Source: Betaproteobacteria bacterium | GTDB lineage: Bacteria; Acidobacteriota; Terriglobia; Acidiferrales; UBA7541 | Assembly (NCBI GenBank): GCA_903970165.1 | Contig: CAJCHZ010000110.1 | Coordinates: forward strand, 1-64,000 | DNA length: 64,000 nucleotides | Reading direction: 5' to 3' | Shown: one piece after another, positions 26,026-35,845 of the stretch | Layout of the letters: the number at the start of each line of letters is the position of its first letter | Position numbering within the stretch: the first letter of the stretch is position 1 | Notes under the pieces: model-generated | Told to the model about the DNA's origin: nothing | The model's database searches: none | What the model saw: the letters and a program-made list of their open reading frames with translations, nothing else | Made by a program: the position numbers and the translations under genes

Positions 26026-26855
26026 AGAGTCACGTCCAGAGCGGGAATCAGGGCGTCTTGTGCGCGGAAGTTGTGGAGGAAAGGATCTTTGGAATTTTCA
26101 AAATCGTCCCACGGTCCGAAAAAGGCCACGCGGCCTTCCTGCAAAAAAACGACAGAGTCGGCAAGTTTTTTTGCCAGGTGCGTGTCGTGCGTCACGACGA
26201 TCGAAGTGCGGTGAAACGCGTCCTTCAAGCGCAAAATCAAATCGCCCATATGCCCAGCCATGATGGGGTCCACCATAGTCGTAGGCTCGTCAAACAAAAT
26301 CGCTTCGGGACTTTGCGCGAATGCGCGCGCCATGGCCACCGCGCGGCGCATCCCGGTGGACAACTCGCCCGGCAATTTATCGAGGACAGTATCAACTTCC
26401 AGCATCTTCGCAAGTTTGTCCACGTACGCGTCAACATCCTCGTCGGCCAGCCCGGGCTGTTTTTCCAGCGGAAACGCGATATTTTCGCCAACGGTCAGCG
26501 AATCGAAGAGCGCGCCCGACTGAAACACCATCGTTACTTTCCGTCTCACGCTCTCAAATTGGCGCTCGCTGAAGTCCGTGACGTCAGTTCCATCTACAAA
26601 AATCCGCCCCGAATCAGCCTTCATGAATCCCATGATGTGCTTCAGCGAAACGGATTTACCTACGCCGCTACGCCCCATAATGACGCACGTTTCGCCGCGC
26701 CTTACGCTGAAGCTGACGTTTTTCAGCACCGCATTGTCGTCGAACGATTTGCAAACGTCGCAAAACTCAAAAAAGTTTTCGGTGCGATTGTGCGCGCTCG
26801 CCCCGTCCAGTTTCGTGGCGCCGCCGTGGAGGCTAAAGTCGCTTGCGTTGGTCAT
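26022..26855 (-). CDS. MlaF-like ABC transporter ATP-binding protein, orphan
   Basis: 277 residues. Walker A GRSGVGKS, Q-loop VFQSGALFDSLTVGENIAFPL, signature LSTGMRRAVAMARAF, Walker B AILFDEPTTMVDP and switch histidine VVTHD. The SGALFDSLTV/ENVAFPL pattern and TxVDP D-loop are those of MlaF, the ATPase of the phospholipid-trafficking Mla system. No MlaE permease or MlaD gene lies nearby. Instead the gene overlaps an APC permease. The N-terminus has about 30 extra residues before FFEFCDVCKSF. Confidence 0.85.
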   Translation of the reverse strand: MTNASDFSLHGGATKLDGASAHNRTENFFEFCDVCKSFDDNAVLKNVSFSVRRGETCVIMGRSGVGKSVSLKHIMGFMKADSGRIFVDGTDVTDFSERQFESVRRKVTMVFQSGALFDSLTVGENIAFPLEKQPGLADEDVDAYVDKLAKMLEVDTVLDKLPGELSTGMRRAVAMARAFAQSPEAILFDEPTTMVDPIMAGHMGDLILRLKDAFHRTSIVVTHDTHLAKKLADSVVFLQEGRVAFFGPWDDFENSKDPFLHNFRAQDALIPALDVTL

Positions 26856-26921
26856 TTGCCTGGTTCGTCGTTTCGCCGGATCACTTTGCGCTTGAACATT
26901 TGTTTCACGCGTGACAATGCG

Positions 26922-27557
26922 CTATTTCCGTTCCGCTTCCACTATCCGCCGCGCTTCCTCATAATCCGCCGCCGTATTCATGTTCCAGAAAAGCCGTCCT
27001 TCGCTATCAAATCGTTTCCAGTCCGCCTCGTCAAGAACTTCCGCGCGCAAAAGTGCAATCCCCTGAGTAACTCTGCGCACACCGTCCTCGAACGCAGTGC
27101 GCAAAATTTCCATTGCGTTCGTTCTCCAGCAAGCGCAAAGCGGCTCCGGCCCATTCTCGGAATGAGCCAGCACCACTTGCGCCTCGCTCTTCTCGGCGCG
27201 CTCCAGCAAATAAGCGAGCCACTCACGCGTCAAGAACGGCATGTCGCAACTCACGACCAAATTCCACTCGCACGCCGGCGTATTTTCTCGGGTGTGCGCC
27301 AATGCCGTCACAATCCCGCCCAGAGGCCCTTCCCCCGGCCAATGGTCCTCGACAATTGTCGCTCCAAACTCCGAATATTTTCCCGGCGCGGCCACGACTT
27401 TCGCATTTTCGCCAAACTCCGTCATCAGCTTCAGCATCCGCGCCAGCATCGGCTCTCCAGAAAACTCGGCAAGCGCCTTATCTCTCCCGAACCGCGTGCT
27501 CCCGCCCCCTGCCATCAAATAAGCCGCAATTTTCTTGTCTTCTCCCTGAAATATCAC
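26922..27557 (-). CDS. mobA: Molybdenum cofactor guanylyltransferase MobA
   Basis: 211 residues. The nucleotidyltransferase signature LMAGGGSTRFGRDKAL, the GEGPLGGI loop, the metal-binding SCDMPFLT and the C-terminal FWNMNTAADYEEA (usual N-[IV]-N-T-P-x-D/E) identify MobA. It attaches GMP to molybdopterin to form MGD. No other molybdenum cofactor gene is present in the window. It stands 84 bases after the NtrC-type regulator on the same strand, separated by an ACACAGAG-type repeat. Confidence 0.88.
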   Translation of the reverse strand: MIFQGEDKKIAAYLMAGGGSTRFGRDKALAEFSGEPMLARMLKLMTEFGENAKVVAAPGKYSEFGATIVEDHWPGEGPLGGIVTALAHTRENTPACEWNLVVSCDMPFLTREWLAYLLERAEKSEAQVVLAHSENGPEPLCACWRTNAMEILRTAFEDGVRRVTQGIALLRAEVLDEADWKRFDSEGRLFWNMNTAADYEEARRIVEAERK

Positions 27558-27585
27558 GCCGCCTCTTTCCGATCCTCTTCCGCTC

Positions 27586-27627
27586 TCTTCTCTGTGAACT
27601 CTGTGCCTCTGCGAGCTCTGCGTAAGT
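27586..27627 (-). repeat. ACACAGAG-type dispersed repeat
   Basis: On the plus strand the segment reads CTCTGTGAACTCTGTGCCTC and onward, then TAAGTG and a T-run. It is related to the arms of the long hairpin at 12956-13043 and to 29047-29089. It fills the mobA/NtrC spacer. Confidence 0.6.
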
Positions 27628-27641
27628 GTTTTTTCTTTCTT

Positions 27642-29042
27642 TTATTCTTCTTCCGGCAACTCGCGCCCGGGCCGACGAATCCCCAACTCCCGCAACTTTT
27701 CCTGCAAACTCTGCCGGTGCAAACCAATCGTCGCCGCCGTCTTCGAAACATTCCACCGATGATCGCTCAACTGCTTCGTCAAATAGGCCACTTCAAATTT
27801 TCGTTTGGCCTCACGAAAATCCTTTTCACTAAATCCATTCTCGTTCGAGCCGCCAGAATTTCTGTGAGGCGAAGCCTCACCGCTCAAGACTTCTCGAGGC
27901 AAGTCTTCCACGCCAATCGCATCGCCGCGGCACAGCACCAAACTACGCTCCAGCGCATTCTTCAATTCGCGCACATTCCCCGGCCAATCATATTTCTCCA
28001 AAGCCGCCATCGACTCTCGCGAAAGCCGTCCCGCGCGTCCCATCCGCGCCCCGTGCATCGCCAAAAACGTCTCCGCCAAAACCGGAATATCCGCCTTATG
28101 CTCTCGCAAAGCCGGCAACTCAATCGTCACCACACGCAACCGGTAAAATAAATCCTCGCGAAATTTCCCTGCACGAATTTCCGCCGCCAAATCCCGGTGC
28201 GTCGCACTAATCACCCGGACGTCCACAGGAATCGTTTGCGTCCCGCCCAATCTTTCAATGGTGCGATTCTCCAGCGCTCGCAAAACCTTCGCCTGCGTCA
28301 CCGCATTCATATCCCCAATCTCATCCAAAAAAAGCGTCCCTCCCGACGCCAATTCAAATTTCCCTTTCTTTTGCTGCGCCGCTCCGGTAAAGGCTCCGCG
28401 CTCGTACCCAAACAATTCCGACTCAATCAAAGTCTCCGGCAAAGCTGCGCAATTCACCGCCACGTACGCCTTTCCCGCCCGCGGCGACCGCGCATGAATC
28501 TCCTGCGCCATCAAGTCTTTCCCCGTCCCGCTCTCGCCCAAAATCAAAACGGTAGAGTCTGTCCCCGCCACACGATCCGCCATCTCGAACGCCCGCCGCA
28601 TCTCCGCCGTCCGCCCAATCATCTGCCCAAACTGCCCCTCGGTCGCCATGCGCCGTCGCAGCGAATCATTTTCTTTTTCCAGCGTCGCCAGCTTCAAAAG
28701 ATTGGCTACGCGCTGTCGCAACTCCTCCAACTCGAAGCCCTTCACCAGATAATCCGCAGCGCCCAACCGCAGCGTCTCCACCGCCGTCTTCGCCGTATCC
28801 AAAGCCGAAACCATCAGCACCGGCACGTCGCTCCCCGACTCGCGCATCCACCGCAAAAGTTCCAATCCGCTCTGCCCGGGCAAAACCACATCAAGCAATA
28901 CAAGATCCGGCCGCTCGGTCGTCAACGCCCCACGCGCAGTCTCCGTCGAATCCGCCTCCACCACGCGATACTTCGCCTCCAGCGCACGCCGCAACCCATA
29001 GCGCGCCGCCGGCTCATCATCCACAAGCAAAATGGTCTTCAT
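27642..29042 (-). CDS. NtrC-family sigma-54-dependent response regulator
   Basis: 466 residues. Receiver domain with acidic pocket D8-D9 and phosphoacceptor D51 (VLLDVVLPG); the conserved lysine is K101 but followed by Gly (LVKGF) rather than the usual Pro. The AAA+ domain has Walker A GESGTGKD, the sigma-54 contact motif GAFTGA and Walker B GGTLFLDEIGD. The C-terminal Fis-type HTH is SKTAATIGLHRQSLQEKLREL. It activates RNA polymerase-sigma-54 after phosphorylation. The histidine kinase gene lies 72 bases upstream, so the pair is a probable two-component system. Confidence 0.94.
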   Translation of the reverse strand: MKTILLVDDEPAARYGLRRALEAKYRVVEADSTETARGALTTERPDLVLLDVVLPGQSGLELLRWMRESGSDVPVLMVSALDTAKTAVETLRLGAADYLVKGFELEELRQRVANLLKLATLEKENDSLRRRMATEGQFGQMIGRTAEMRRAFEMADRVAGTDSTVLILGESGTGKDLMAQEIHARSPRAGKAYVAVNCAALPETLIESELFGYERGAFTGAAQQKKGKFELASGGTLFLDEIGDMNAVTQAKVLRALENRTIERLGGTQTIPVDVRVISATHRDLAAEIRAGKFREDLFYRLRVVTIELPALREHKADIPVLAETFLAMHGARMGRAGRLSRESMAALEKYDWPGNVRELKNALERSLVLCRGDAIGVEDLPREVLSGEASPHRNSGGSNENGFSEKDFREAKRKFEVAYLTKQLSDHRWNVSKTAATIGLHRQSLQEKLRELGIRRPGRELPEEE

Positions 29043-29046
29043 TTAA

Positions 29047-29089
29047 TTCTTCTCCGCGCTCTCTGTGTCCTCTGCAACTTCTGTGTAAA
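29047..29089 (-). repeat. ACACAGAG-type dispersed repeat
   Basis: CTCTCTGTGTCCTCTGCAAC followed by TTCTGTGTAAAAAAA lies in the 72-base spacer between the kinase and regulator genes. It belongs with the copies at 12956 and 27586. Confidence 0.6.
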
Positions 29090-29114
29090 AAAACCCGAAG
29101 CGCAGCCACGCACC

Positions 29115-31082
29115 TCAATCCTTCATCGGCAAACTCACCCGAAATCGTGTCCCACACTCATCCTTCACGGGACTTTGCCACTCCAAGCTGCCCCCAAATT
29201 CCGCCACTCGCCGCGCCACGATTGCCAATCCGAGCCCCGTTCCCTGCGTTTTCGTAGTAAAAAACGGCTGCAAAATTTTCTCGCGCACACTTTCGGGCAC
29301 ACCGGGCCCGTCGTCTTCCACCACAAACAAAAATCCAGCGCCATTCGCCAAACCGCTGACCCGCACGCGCCCGCCGCGCGCCGTAGCTTCCAAAGCATTC
29401 ACCACCAAATTCGACAAAATCTCATTAACCGCCTCCGCGCCAGCCGCCAACTTCATCCCGCCACCTTCGACGTCCAACTCCAGCGCAATCCCGCGCCGCT
29501 CCGCCTCATGCCGCAAAACGTTGCCTACTTCGTCCGCCACCTCGCGCGCGTCGCACGTCGCCGCGACAACCCCGCCAAGAATCGCCGGCCTGCTAAACTG
29601 CAACAACTGATTCAATTTAGCCGACAACCTTCCGATCTCCTCCAACACCATCCTCGTTTCCCCGCGGATCGATTCCGGCAACTCCTCACTCTCCAATTGC
29701 ACCTGCAAGATCGTCTTGATCGACCCCAGCGGATTCTTCAAATTGTGCGAAATACTAGCCGCCATCTGCCCCAACACCGCCAACCGTTCTCTCTCCGCCA
29801 ATTCCCTCTCCAATTGCAATTTCTCCTCAATCAACCGGCACAACTCCAGCGCCCCCGCCAACTGCTCGCACAAAAACTCCAACGCCGCCGCCGTCTCCCC
29901 CGATAACATCGCCCCATGCGCCTTGACGCGAAGCGTTCCCAAAGTTCGGCCAGACTGCCGAATCGAAAACGCTTCCTGGGCTGGGTTTCCACTAGCTCCA
30001 GATTCTGCAGCGCCACCGAGAAAAAGTTTCACCTCAGCGAGCTGCAATTCCTCCCCGATCCATTTCTCGATGAACGCGGTCAGTTTCCCCAGGTTGCCAA
30101 GTCGCGCCACTTCTTGAATCGGCGTCATCATCCGCTGCGCATGATCCACTTCTGTCTGCGCGGTCCGCCGAAGAGCTCTCCTCATCAATCTCTGCAACGG
30201 CTCAAAAAAGACCACGGGAAGGAACAACAAGAGCGCCGCCGACGCTTCCGGAGGCAAATAGGGCTCCAGCCATTGGCTCGCCCGCCGAATCAAGCTTAAG
30301 TACAGCAGCGCGAGAAACGTAGCAAACACCGCGTAAATGAGGTTTCGCTGCCGCCCAATCTGCAAAAAATTGAATTTCTGAACATTGCGAACAAGACCGA
30401 AAAGGGGCGCCACAACCAACAGTGCCAGAATCCATCCATAGGAACTGGCTCCACTCTCATTTCTGGGCCATCGCCAAAGGAACGCATGACCAAAAAATAT
30501 CCACAGCGCCAAAACGACGAAGTAGCTTTTTAGCTCGCCGTGGAAGGCTCTTTGCTCCTTGTTGGGGGCAATCTTCGCGAAACGTCTTTGCCAACCCGAG
30601 GACAGCAAGATTGCGGTCAGTAGCCAGATTTGGAACGGGATGCCAAGAGAATTGCTCGGCAAATCAAAATCCTGGCCGGATCGCAGGCGCAGTGCCGCGT
30701 AGAAATACGGAAGCAGTAAGATCCCGGGCAGATAAGCTCCGGCAATCCACAGGCTTTTCGCCTTGCGAGAATTAAAGATCGTTCGCACGTCGGCATATTC
30801 AACGTGCAAATGGAGCAGCAGCGATGGTAGAAACCACAGTCCCAGACAGAGAATTGTCCAAGCAAAACTCGCCAGCGTGCGGGGGACATCCGCGTAATAG
30901 AGCTGGGCGTTGAGCGCTAAGAGGGAACATCCGAAAAGGAAGACAAGCGCCAGACACAAGAAAAAGAAAATTCGCTCAAAATTTCTCTGCCGCCGATGAC
31001 CAAGAATCACGACGATCCAAAAGAACGGTAGCAGCGTCGCCGCCGTTAGAACGATCAGCCGCAGATAGATGGCGTGGCGCAA
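29115..31082 (-). CDS. Membrane sensor histidine kinase
   Basis: 655 residues from a TTG start (no ATG is available near the N-terminus). Eight or so hydrophobic segments occupy about 1-305, followed by a GAF-like region (about 330-430). The kinase core has H-box ASISHNLKNPLGSIK, N-box EILSNLVVNALEA, G1 VEDDGPGVPE, F-box FFTTK and G2 GTGLGLAIV. The architecture recalls PrsK-type kinases, but no exosortase or PEP-CTERM genes are near. It probably phosphorylates the NtrC-type regulator downstream. Residues about 131-136 (RLRSGQ) coincide with a short repeat-like DNA segment. Confidence 0.88.
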   Translation of the reverse strand: MRHAIYLRLIVLTAATLLPFFWIVVILGHRRQRNFERIFFFLCLALVFLFGCSLLALNAQLYYADVPRTLASFAWTILCLGLWFLPSLLLHLHVEYADVRTIFNSRKAKSLWIAGAYLPGILLLPYFYAALRLRSGQDFDLPSNSLGIPFQIWLLTAILLSSGWQRRFAKIAPNKEQRAFHGELKSYFVVLALWIFFGHAFLWRWPRNESGASSYGWILALLVVAPLFGLVRNVQKFNFLQIGRQRNLIYAVFATFLALLYLSLIRRASQWLEPYLPPEASAALLLFLPVVFFEPLQRLMRRALRRTAQTEVDHAQRMMTPIQEVARLGNLGKLTAFIEKWIGEELQLAEVKLFLGGAAESGASGNPAQEAFSIRQSGRTLGTLRVKAHGAMLSGETAAALEFLCEQLAGALELCRLIEEKLQLERELAERERLAVLGQMAASISHNLKNPLGSIKTILQVQLESEELPESIRGETRMVLEEIGRLSAKLNQLLQFSRPAILGGVVAATCDAREVADEVGNVLRHEAERRGIALELDVEGGGMKLAAGAEAVNEILSNLVVNALEATARGGRVRVSGLANGAGFLFVVEDDGPGVPESVREKILQPFFTTKTQGTGLGLAIVARRVAEFGGSLEWQSPVKDECGTRFRVSLPMKD

Positions 31083-31242
31083 AGCTCGACCCCGTCGCGA
31101 TTCTATCCCTCGAAGGGGAGCACGGCAATCGCCAAGTGTCGCCTTTTTCTTGCACCTGTTAAGTATTTACAAATAAATGACTTAAAGAATGCTGGCGAGC
31201 CTTGGTATTCCGCGGAAATCCACAAAACTGTCCGACAAATGC

Positions 31243-31270
31243 TTGACATGCAAGTTCTTTCTGCTATATT
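31243..31270 (+). promoter_or_regulatory. Sigma-70-type promoter of groES-groEL
   Basis: TTGACA (31243-31248), 16-base spacer and TATATT (31265-31270). It is the best consensus promoter in the window and lies directly upstream of, and overlapping, the CIRCE operator. Confidence 0.85.
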
Positions 31271-31295
31271 AGCAGTCGACAGTGAGGAGTGCTAA
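31269..31295 (+). promoter_or_regulatory. CIRCE operator (HrcA binding site)
   Basis: Left arm TTAGCAGTC (31269-31277), nine-base spacer and right arm GAGTGCTAA (31287-31295). This is the CIRCE inverted repeat with one mismatch in the left arm (consensus TTAGCACTC). It overlaps the end of the -10 hexamer, so HrcA binding would block transcription. hrcA itself is not in the window. Confidence 0.95.
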
Positions 31296-31356
31296 TCCCT
31301 TCTGTACCCTCGCTCTCTACTAAGACCGCAAGATCACCAATGGAGGATCTTTCAAG

Positions 31357-31671
31357 ATGGCAGTGAATCTAACTCCGCTCCACGACCGCGTAATCGTGAA
31401 GCGCATTGAAGACAAGGAAACCGTCAAGGGTGGCATCATCATCCCTGACTCCGCAAAAGAAAAACCCATGGAAGGCGAAGTGATCGCCGTCGGTGGTGGC
31501 AAGCGCGAAAAGGGCGAACTGATTCCTCTCGACGTGAAACCAGGCGACCGCGTTCTGTTCGGCAAGTACAGCGGCACGGAAATCAAGGTCGAGGACGAAG
31601 AGTTCCTCATCCTCCGAGAAGAAGAAATCCTGGCCAAACTCAGCGGCGCCGCCAAAGCCGCCAAGAAGTAA
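31357..31671 (+). CDS. groES: Co-chaperonin GroES
   Basis: 104 residues: LTPLHDRVIVKRIEDKETVKGGIIIPDSA (mobile loop), the GDRVLFGKYSGTEIKVEDEEFLILRE core and an Ala/Lys-rich tail. It caps the GroEL chamber. A GGAGG at 31342-31346 supports the start. Expression should be heat-inducible through the CIRCE site. The spacer to groEL is unusually long (136 bases) and carries two palindromic repeats. Confidence 0.97.
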   Translation: MAVNLTPLHDRVIVKRIEDKETVKGGIIIPDSAKEKPMEGEVIAVGGGKREKGELIPLDVKPGDRVLFGKYSGTEIKVEDEEFLILREEEILAKLSGAAKAAKK

Positions 31672-31673
31672 AT

Positions 31674-31697
31674 GTAGTGGCCGACCTTTAGGTCGGC
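31674..31697. repeat. REP-like GTAG hairpin after groES
   Basis: A GTAG foot, then GCCGACC, loop TTTA, GGTCGGC. It matches the inverted copy at 7815-7838 base for base when reverse-complemented. It starts three bases after the groES stop. Confidence 0.75.
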
Positions 31698-31714
31698 GTT
31701 CCTGTTCATAAGTC

Positions 31715-31738
31715 GTAGGGGCACGGCATGCCGTACCC
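31715..31738. repeat. Second palindrome family in the groES-groEL spacer
   Basis: A GTAG foot followed by GGGCACGGCATGCCGTACCC. The inner ACGGCATGCCGT is a perfect 12-base palindrome. It may act with the preceding hairpin to tune the groES/groEL mRNA, or be a passenger REP. Confidence 0.65.
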
Positions 31739-31807
31739 GCCAGTGTAGAAACGTTGACAAGCTCAAATTCGTAGTCCGCAGAAAGATAATCAGGAGGAAA
31801 TACCAGT

Positions 31808-33445
<1,638 letters not shown>

Positions 33446-33480
33446 GACGCATTTCCAGCAAGCCCAGACCTCCATCCACA

Positions 33481-33517
33481 AAAGGGCGGCCGATTTCCCC
33501 GGCCGCCCTTTTTCTTT
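33481..33517 (+). terminator. Intrinsic terminator of groES-groEL
   Basis: The stem GGGCGGCC (33484-33491) pairs perfectly with GGCCGCCC (33501-33508), extended by AAA/TTT, and is followed by TTTTTCTTTT. It lies 38 bases after the groEL stop. Confidence 0.93.
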
Positions 33518-33622
33518 TAGGCTCTCGACCTTCCACTGCTCCGAACGCTTCTCCTCCTATCTTCAACTGAACAAACATCCCCTCCGCGGTGTCTTGGTTG
33601 TAGGATAGGAGGTCCTACGAAA

Positions 33623-34138
33623 ATGAAACAAGCATCTATCATCACCATTCTCACGCTAGCATCTGTGTTCGCTCAACCGGCCAGAAGCAGCACGACCGCT
33701 CAATCACCTGCAGCTCCGCAATCCAACACTCAACCGGCTCCGTGTCCACCACCGCCAGCCATAGTCGCTTCTTTCCTAAATTTCTCACCAGCCCAAACCG
33801 AACAGTTCGAAACCCTTCTGACCCAATTCCAGACAGACCTAAGCGCCCTGCAGCAGCAAATTGTCCCTCGACAGCAGCAGCTCGACGCGCTGCTCAGCCA
33901 ACCCAACCCCAATCCCGCCCAGATCGGCGCGCTGGTCGTGCAGATACACGCGCTCGAACAGCAGCAAGGCCAGGTCCTGCAGGGCTATCAAACCGCGTTT
34001 GCCGGCCTACTCACGCAGAGCCAGCAGCAACAAGTGCAATTAATCACCGCAGCATCGCAGGTCCAGCCAGCCGTGGGCGCGTTCGTTGCGCTGCAACTGG
34101 TACCACCTCCGCCACAACTACCGTGTCAGAAACCCTAG
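33623..34138 (+). CDS. Secreted Spy/CpxP-like helical protein
   Basis: 171 residues with a signal peptide (MKQASIITILTLASVFAQPARS), a Pro-rich linker, then two long Gln-rich helices (FSPAQTEQFETLLTQFQTDLSALQQQIVPRQQQL and ALEQQQGQVLQGYQTAFAGLLTQSQQQQ). The helical hairpin with LTxxQ-like ends resembles Spy/CpxP/CnrX periplasmic sensors and chaperones. Its 3' end overlaps the likely GTG start of the ECF sigma gene by 16 bases, so it belongs to that operon. Sequence similarity to Spy is weak; context strengthens the call. Confidence 0.6.
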   Translation: MKQASIITILTLASVFAQPARSSTTAQSPAAPQSNTQPAPCPPPPAIVASFLNFSPAQTEQFETLLTQFQTDLSALQQQIVPRQQQLDALLSQPNPNPAQIGALVVQIHALEQQQGQVLQGYQTAFAGLLTQSQQQQVQLITAASQVQPAVGAFVALQLVPPPPQLPCQKP

Positions 34139-34722
34139 CCCACTCTCGCTGCCTATTCTCCGTGGAAGGCACCGGACCCACCGTTAAATGGGCCAAGAGC
34201 GCCGGCGAAAATGCCCGCGACGAGGCGGCTGACTTCGAGCAACGGCTCCGCGAATGTCACCGCCTCGTTTTTCACGTGGCCCACGCTGTGCTTCGCGATC
34301 GCGCCGACGCGGAAGAAATTGTCCAGGACACTTTCTTCCGCGCCTATCGCAAACTCTACAGCCTCCGCGAGCCACAGAAGTTCCGCGCCTGGGTAGCCCG
34401 CATGGGTTACCGCTTGGCCCTCAATCGCTACCGCACCACGAAGCGGGCCCGCCATCGGGACACGTCATGGTTCCAGGTAAGCGCACCTCCGCCGGCCAAC
34501 ATCGAAGCCGCCTTGGAGCAGCGCCAATTCCAGCGCCGTCTGCGCGACGAGATCGACCGTCTTCCCAAGAAATTGCGCGCCGTACTTCTATTGAGTGCTG
34601 TGCAAGAATTGGACACCCGCGACGTCGCCATCGTGCTGCGCATCCCGGAAGGCACGGTACGGTCCCGGCTCCATTTAGCGCGAAAGGCGCTTCTTCAGGT
34701 GTTTGCCGATGAAATCCTGTGA
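34123..34722 (+). CDS. ECF-type RNA polymerase sigma factor
   Basis: 199 residues from GTG at 34123. The frame is open back to 33742, but that part is the shadow of the upstream gene; GTG at 34162 is an alternative. Region 2 (VFHVAHAVLRDRADAEEIVQDTFFRAYRKL) binds core polymerase and the -10 element. Region 4 (LPKKLRAVLLLSAVQELDTRDVAIVLRIPEGTVRSRLHLARKAL) is the -35-binding HTH. The stop overlaps the anti-sigma start by 14 bases. It probably responds to an envelope signal through the neighbouring anti-sigma factor. Confidence 0.92.
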   Translation: MSETLAHSRCLFSVEGTGPTVKWAKSAGENARDEAADFEQRLRECHRLVFHVAHAVLRDRADAEEIVQDTFFRAYRKLYSLREPQKFRAWVARMGYRLALNRYRTTKRARHRDTSWFQVSAPPPANIEAALEQRQFQRRLRDEIDRLPKKLRAVLLLSAVQELDTRDVAIVLRIPEGTVRSRLHLARKALLQVFADEIL

Positions 34723-35242
34723 ACAGTGCCGCCCCGAACTCACCGAACACGCCCTGGGTGCAGCTCCGAGCGTTGCCCTCGCAAAGCATCTCCAGGAATG
34801 CTCCGCCTGCTCGGCCGCATTTCTAAGACTGCAAACGCGCGCAAACCAAATCGACAGCAGCCTTCAGCAACTTGTCTCCGCGGAACCTTCCGCCGACGCC
34901 ACCCATCGCATTTTGGCGCAATTGCCTCGGCGCCTCAGCCCGCACGCTTGGTGGTCAGCTGGAAAAGTAACGGTCTTCGCTTTCGCGGTCCTGCTCATCG
35001 CGGCGGTCTCTCTCAGCGCAGTATGGCAGCAACGCAAACAGCGCGCTGACACCGAGCGAACTCTGTCCGCCGCCGCTTCCCTTTCCAACTGGAAGTCTCC
35101 CACGCAAGACCTTCTGCATTCGTCTTACGACGCACTCGAAGCAACTCCGCCGCGCCTCGGTGATTATTTCTACCCGCTCAATGCCAACGCGTCCGATCTA
35201 CAACATCAAGTTGTCCCCGAAAAGGATAAAAAACGCCCATGA
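34709..35242 (+). CDS. Zinc-finger anti-sigma factor, single-pass membrane protein
   Basis: 177 residues from ATG 34709 (TTG 34703 is also in frame). The N-terminal anti-sigma zinc finger is visible as a CEQC pair and the H-x3-C-x2-C motif (HLQECSAC). One TM segment (about 86-104, VTVFAFAVLLIAAVSLSAVW) separates it from a periplasmic tail of about 70 residues. It should hold the ECF sigma factor at the membrane until a periplasmic cue acts. The stop overlaps the next gene's start (ATGA). Confidence 0.88.
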   Translation: MKSCEQCRPELTEHALGAAPSVALAKHLQECSACSAAFLRLQTRANQIDSSLQQLVSAEPSADATHRILAQLPRRLSPHAWWSAGKVTVFAFAVLLIAAVSLSAVWQQRKQRADTERTLSAAASLSNWKSPTQDLLHSSYDALEATPPRLGDYFYPLNANASDLQHQVVPEKDKKRP

Positions 35243-35715
35243 TCGCGAAAATCAGCTGCCCCAAAATCAAGCGCGCAAGAACTTCTCTCCTGCTCTGCCT
35301 CGTACTCTTCTCCGCTTGCGCGTCCCTATTCGCACAACAGCCTCAGGCTCAACAGCCCCAGGGCCCGGACCCCGTCGCCGAAAATCTCTTCCCTCCCGAT
35401 CTGGTCCTTTCCAATCAGAAAGCCATTGGCCTCGATGACACGCAAAGGAATTTCATCCGCTCCGAGGTACTCAAAGCCCAAACTCGCTTCACCGAACTCC
35501 AATTCCAGCTTCAGGACGCCATGGAAGCGCTCGGCGCAGCGTTGAAGCAGGATCCCGTGGACGATGCCCAAGCGCTCGCCCAACTCGACAAAGTCTTGAA
35601 CGCCGAACGCGAAATCAAGCGCACCCAAATCGCCCTAATGGTCCGCATCAAAAACAAACTCACCCCCGACCAGCAATCCCGCCTCCGCCAACTCCGCTCC
35701 AAACCCGGCGATTAG
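35239..35715 (+). CDS. Spy/CpxP-like periplasmic protein (LTxxQ)
   Basis: 158 residues. The signal peptide (about 10-33, LLLCLVLFSACASLFAQ) may be a lipoprotein type, since a Cys lies in a S-A-C-A context. The mature part is helical, with IGLDDTQRNFIRSEVLKAQTRFTELQ and the Spy-family LTPDQQSRLRQLR motif near the end. Proteins of this fold include CpxP, Spy, ZraP and the metal sensor CnrX. It is coupled by a four-base overlap to the anti-sigma gene. Confidence 0.72.
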   Translation: MIAKISCPKIKRARTSLLLCLVLFSACASLFAQQPQAQQPQGPDPVAENLFPPDLVLSNQKAIGLDDTQRNFIRSEVLKAQTRFTELQFQLQDAMEALGAALKQDPVDDAQALAQLDKVLNAEREIKRTQIALMVRIKNKLTPDQQSRLRQLRSKPGD

Positions 35716-35845
35716 CCCTCCGCCCGCGTTTTCGGCCTACAATCGCGACGTTCCTCCGCGCCTGCCTGGTGCGCGTCCGAATTTCTCTTGGCTTTTCCTA
35801 TGTTCTTTTGATACATCTCTCGCACCTCAAAAGGGAGGTATTCCC

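Noticed and set aside
26058..28151. 697-codon plus-strand open frame
   Set aside because: It lies antisense to the MlaF-like, mobA and NtrC-type genes, all with clear family motifs. The translation is rich in Arg/His/Pro without any recognisable domain, as expected of an antisense shadow in GC-rich DNA.
28197..29906. 569-codon plus-strand open frame
   Set aside because: Antisense to the NtrC-type regulator and histidine kinase; Arg/Gln/His-rich, no domain.
31074..31295. 73-codon open frame before groES
   Set aside because: It covers the groES promoter and CIRCE operator and has no family similarity.
31754..31790. Separate groEL promoter (TTGACA...GATAAT)
   Set aside because: The spacer between the hexamers is 25 bases, too long for a sigma-70 promoter.
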